12,327 nucleotides of DNA from assembly GCA_900556295.1 (NCBI GenBank), contig USOK01000024.1, positions 1 through 12,327 of the forward strand. The letters run 5' to 3'. Shown one piece after another: positions 12,174 through 12,327 of this stretch. Made by a program: the position numbers and the translations under genes. The stretch is from an uncultured bacterium (GTDB lineage Bacteria > Cyanobacteriota > Vampirovibrionia > Gastranaerophilales > Gastranaerophilaceae). The notes under the pieces were generated by a model, which saw only the letters and a list, made by a program, of their open reading frames with translations, was not told where the DNA came from and did no database searches. Every line of letters begins with the position of its first letter. The first letter of the stretch is position 1.

Positions 12174-12327
12174 TTAACCTACTAATCTATCTTCATCTGC
12201 TTCAGCAGCTTTTACCATAATAGCGTGTTCAACAGGATTTTCTTTTTTGTAAGTAGTGTCAAAGTTTTCTTCAAAATTAAAATCATCATGAGCTTTTTTA
12301 GCCTGATTTTCATCAACAAGTTTTTTT
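12174..12327 (-). CDS. C-terminal end of an unidentified acidic protein, 5' end missing
   Basis: A minus-strand frame is open from the right edge and stops with TAA at 12174-12176, giving the last 50 residues of a protein. The segment is charged and acidic, with DDFNFEENFD, a Lys patch (TYKKENP) and the end AAEADEDRLVG. It has no membrane helix. The frame without stops, the following terminator and codon use like its neighbours support a real gene. The visible tail looks like a flexible, interaction-type C-terminus, and I cannot name the family from it. Confidence 0.7.
   Translation of the reverse strand, partial: KKLVDENQAKKAHDDFNFEENFDTTYKKENPVEHAIMVKAAEADEDRLVG

Overview
The window is AT-rich, gene-dense and chromosomal in style. 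It most resembles a gut-type non-photosynthetic cyanobacterial relative (Vampirovibrionia/Melainabacteria, order Gastranaerophilales). The best support is PlsY, whose GSGSTGATN and GGKSV signatures are, as I remember them, the cyanobacterial versions rather than the commoner GSGNxGATN/GGKGV. Further hints are the AT-rich gram-negative-like gene set with periplasmic TonB-like domains, and a large protein with an N-terminal SFKG motif of a kind I associate with this order. This is inference; no rRNA or other phylogenetic marker is present.

Layout, left to right. The 3' end of a hexapeptide-repeat acetyltransferase (1-365, +) is followed by a 230-base spacer with two copies of a 48-bp direct repeat. 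A minus-strand terminator closes a small low-complexity protein gene (596-1090, -). A compact divergent promoter region (about 1118-1200) separates it from an exported TonB-C-domain protein (1272-2012, +). Next is a 774-residue protein built of two homologous halves (2163-4487, +). On the minus strand, plsY (4789-5394) and a small membrane protein (4586-4789) are coupled through TAATG. Back-to-back promoters lead on the other side to an exported beta-rich protein (5466-6278, +) that appears to be translated from a nearly leaderless mRNA.

The most distinctive part is a tight six-gene plus-strand cluster (6435-10887) behind one good promoter (6374-6402). It encodes a membrane-anchored von Willebrand A domain protein with an intact DxSxS motif; an eight-helix membrane protein with a degenerate FHA-like N-terminus; an anchored, Q/T-rich TonB-C-like protein; two microproteins of 46 and 57 residues coupled by TAATG; and a zinc-ribbon/TM/TonB-C-like protein. 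All appear to be inner-membrane proteins, some reaching into the periplasm. No ExbB/ExbD or outer-membrane receptor is present. I recognise no described system with this gene set and regard it as the best candidate here for something new.

After the cluster a 413-base region holds a long imperfect hairpin, a promoter-like element, a plausible 43-residue basic Trp-rich peptide gene with a good Shine-Dalgarno, and a strong terminator shared with the convergent purine nucleoside phosphorylase gene (11301-12101, -). The window ends in the 3' end of another minus-strand gene (12174-12327) with its own terminator. No tRNA, rRNA, CRISPR array, transposase or phage gene was seen.
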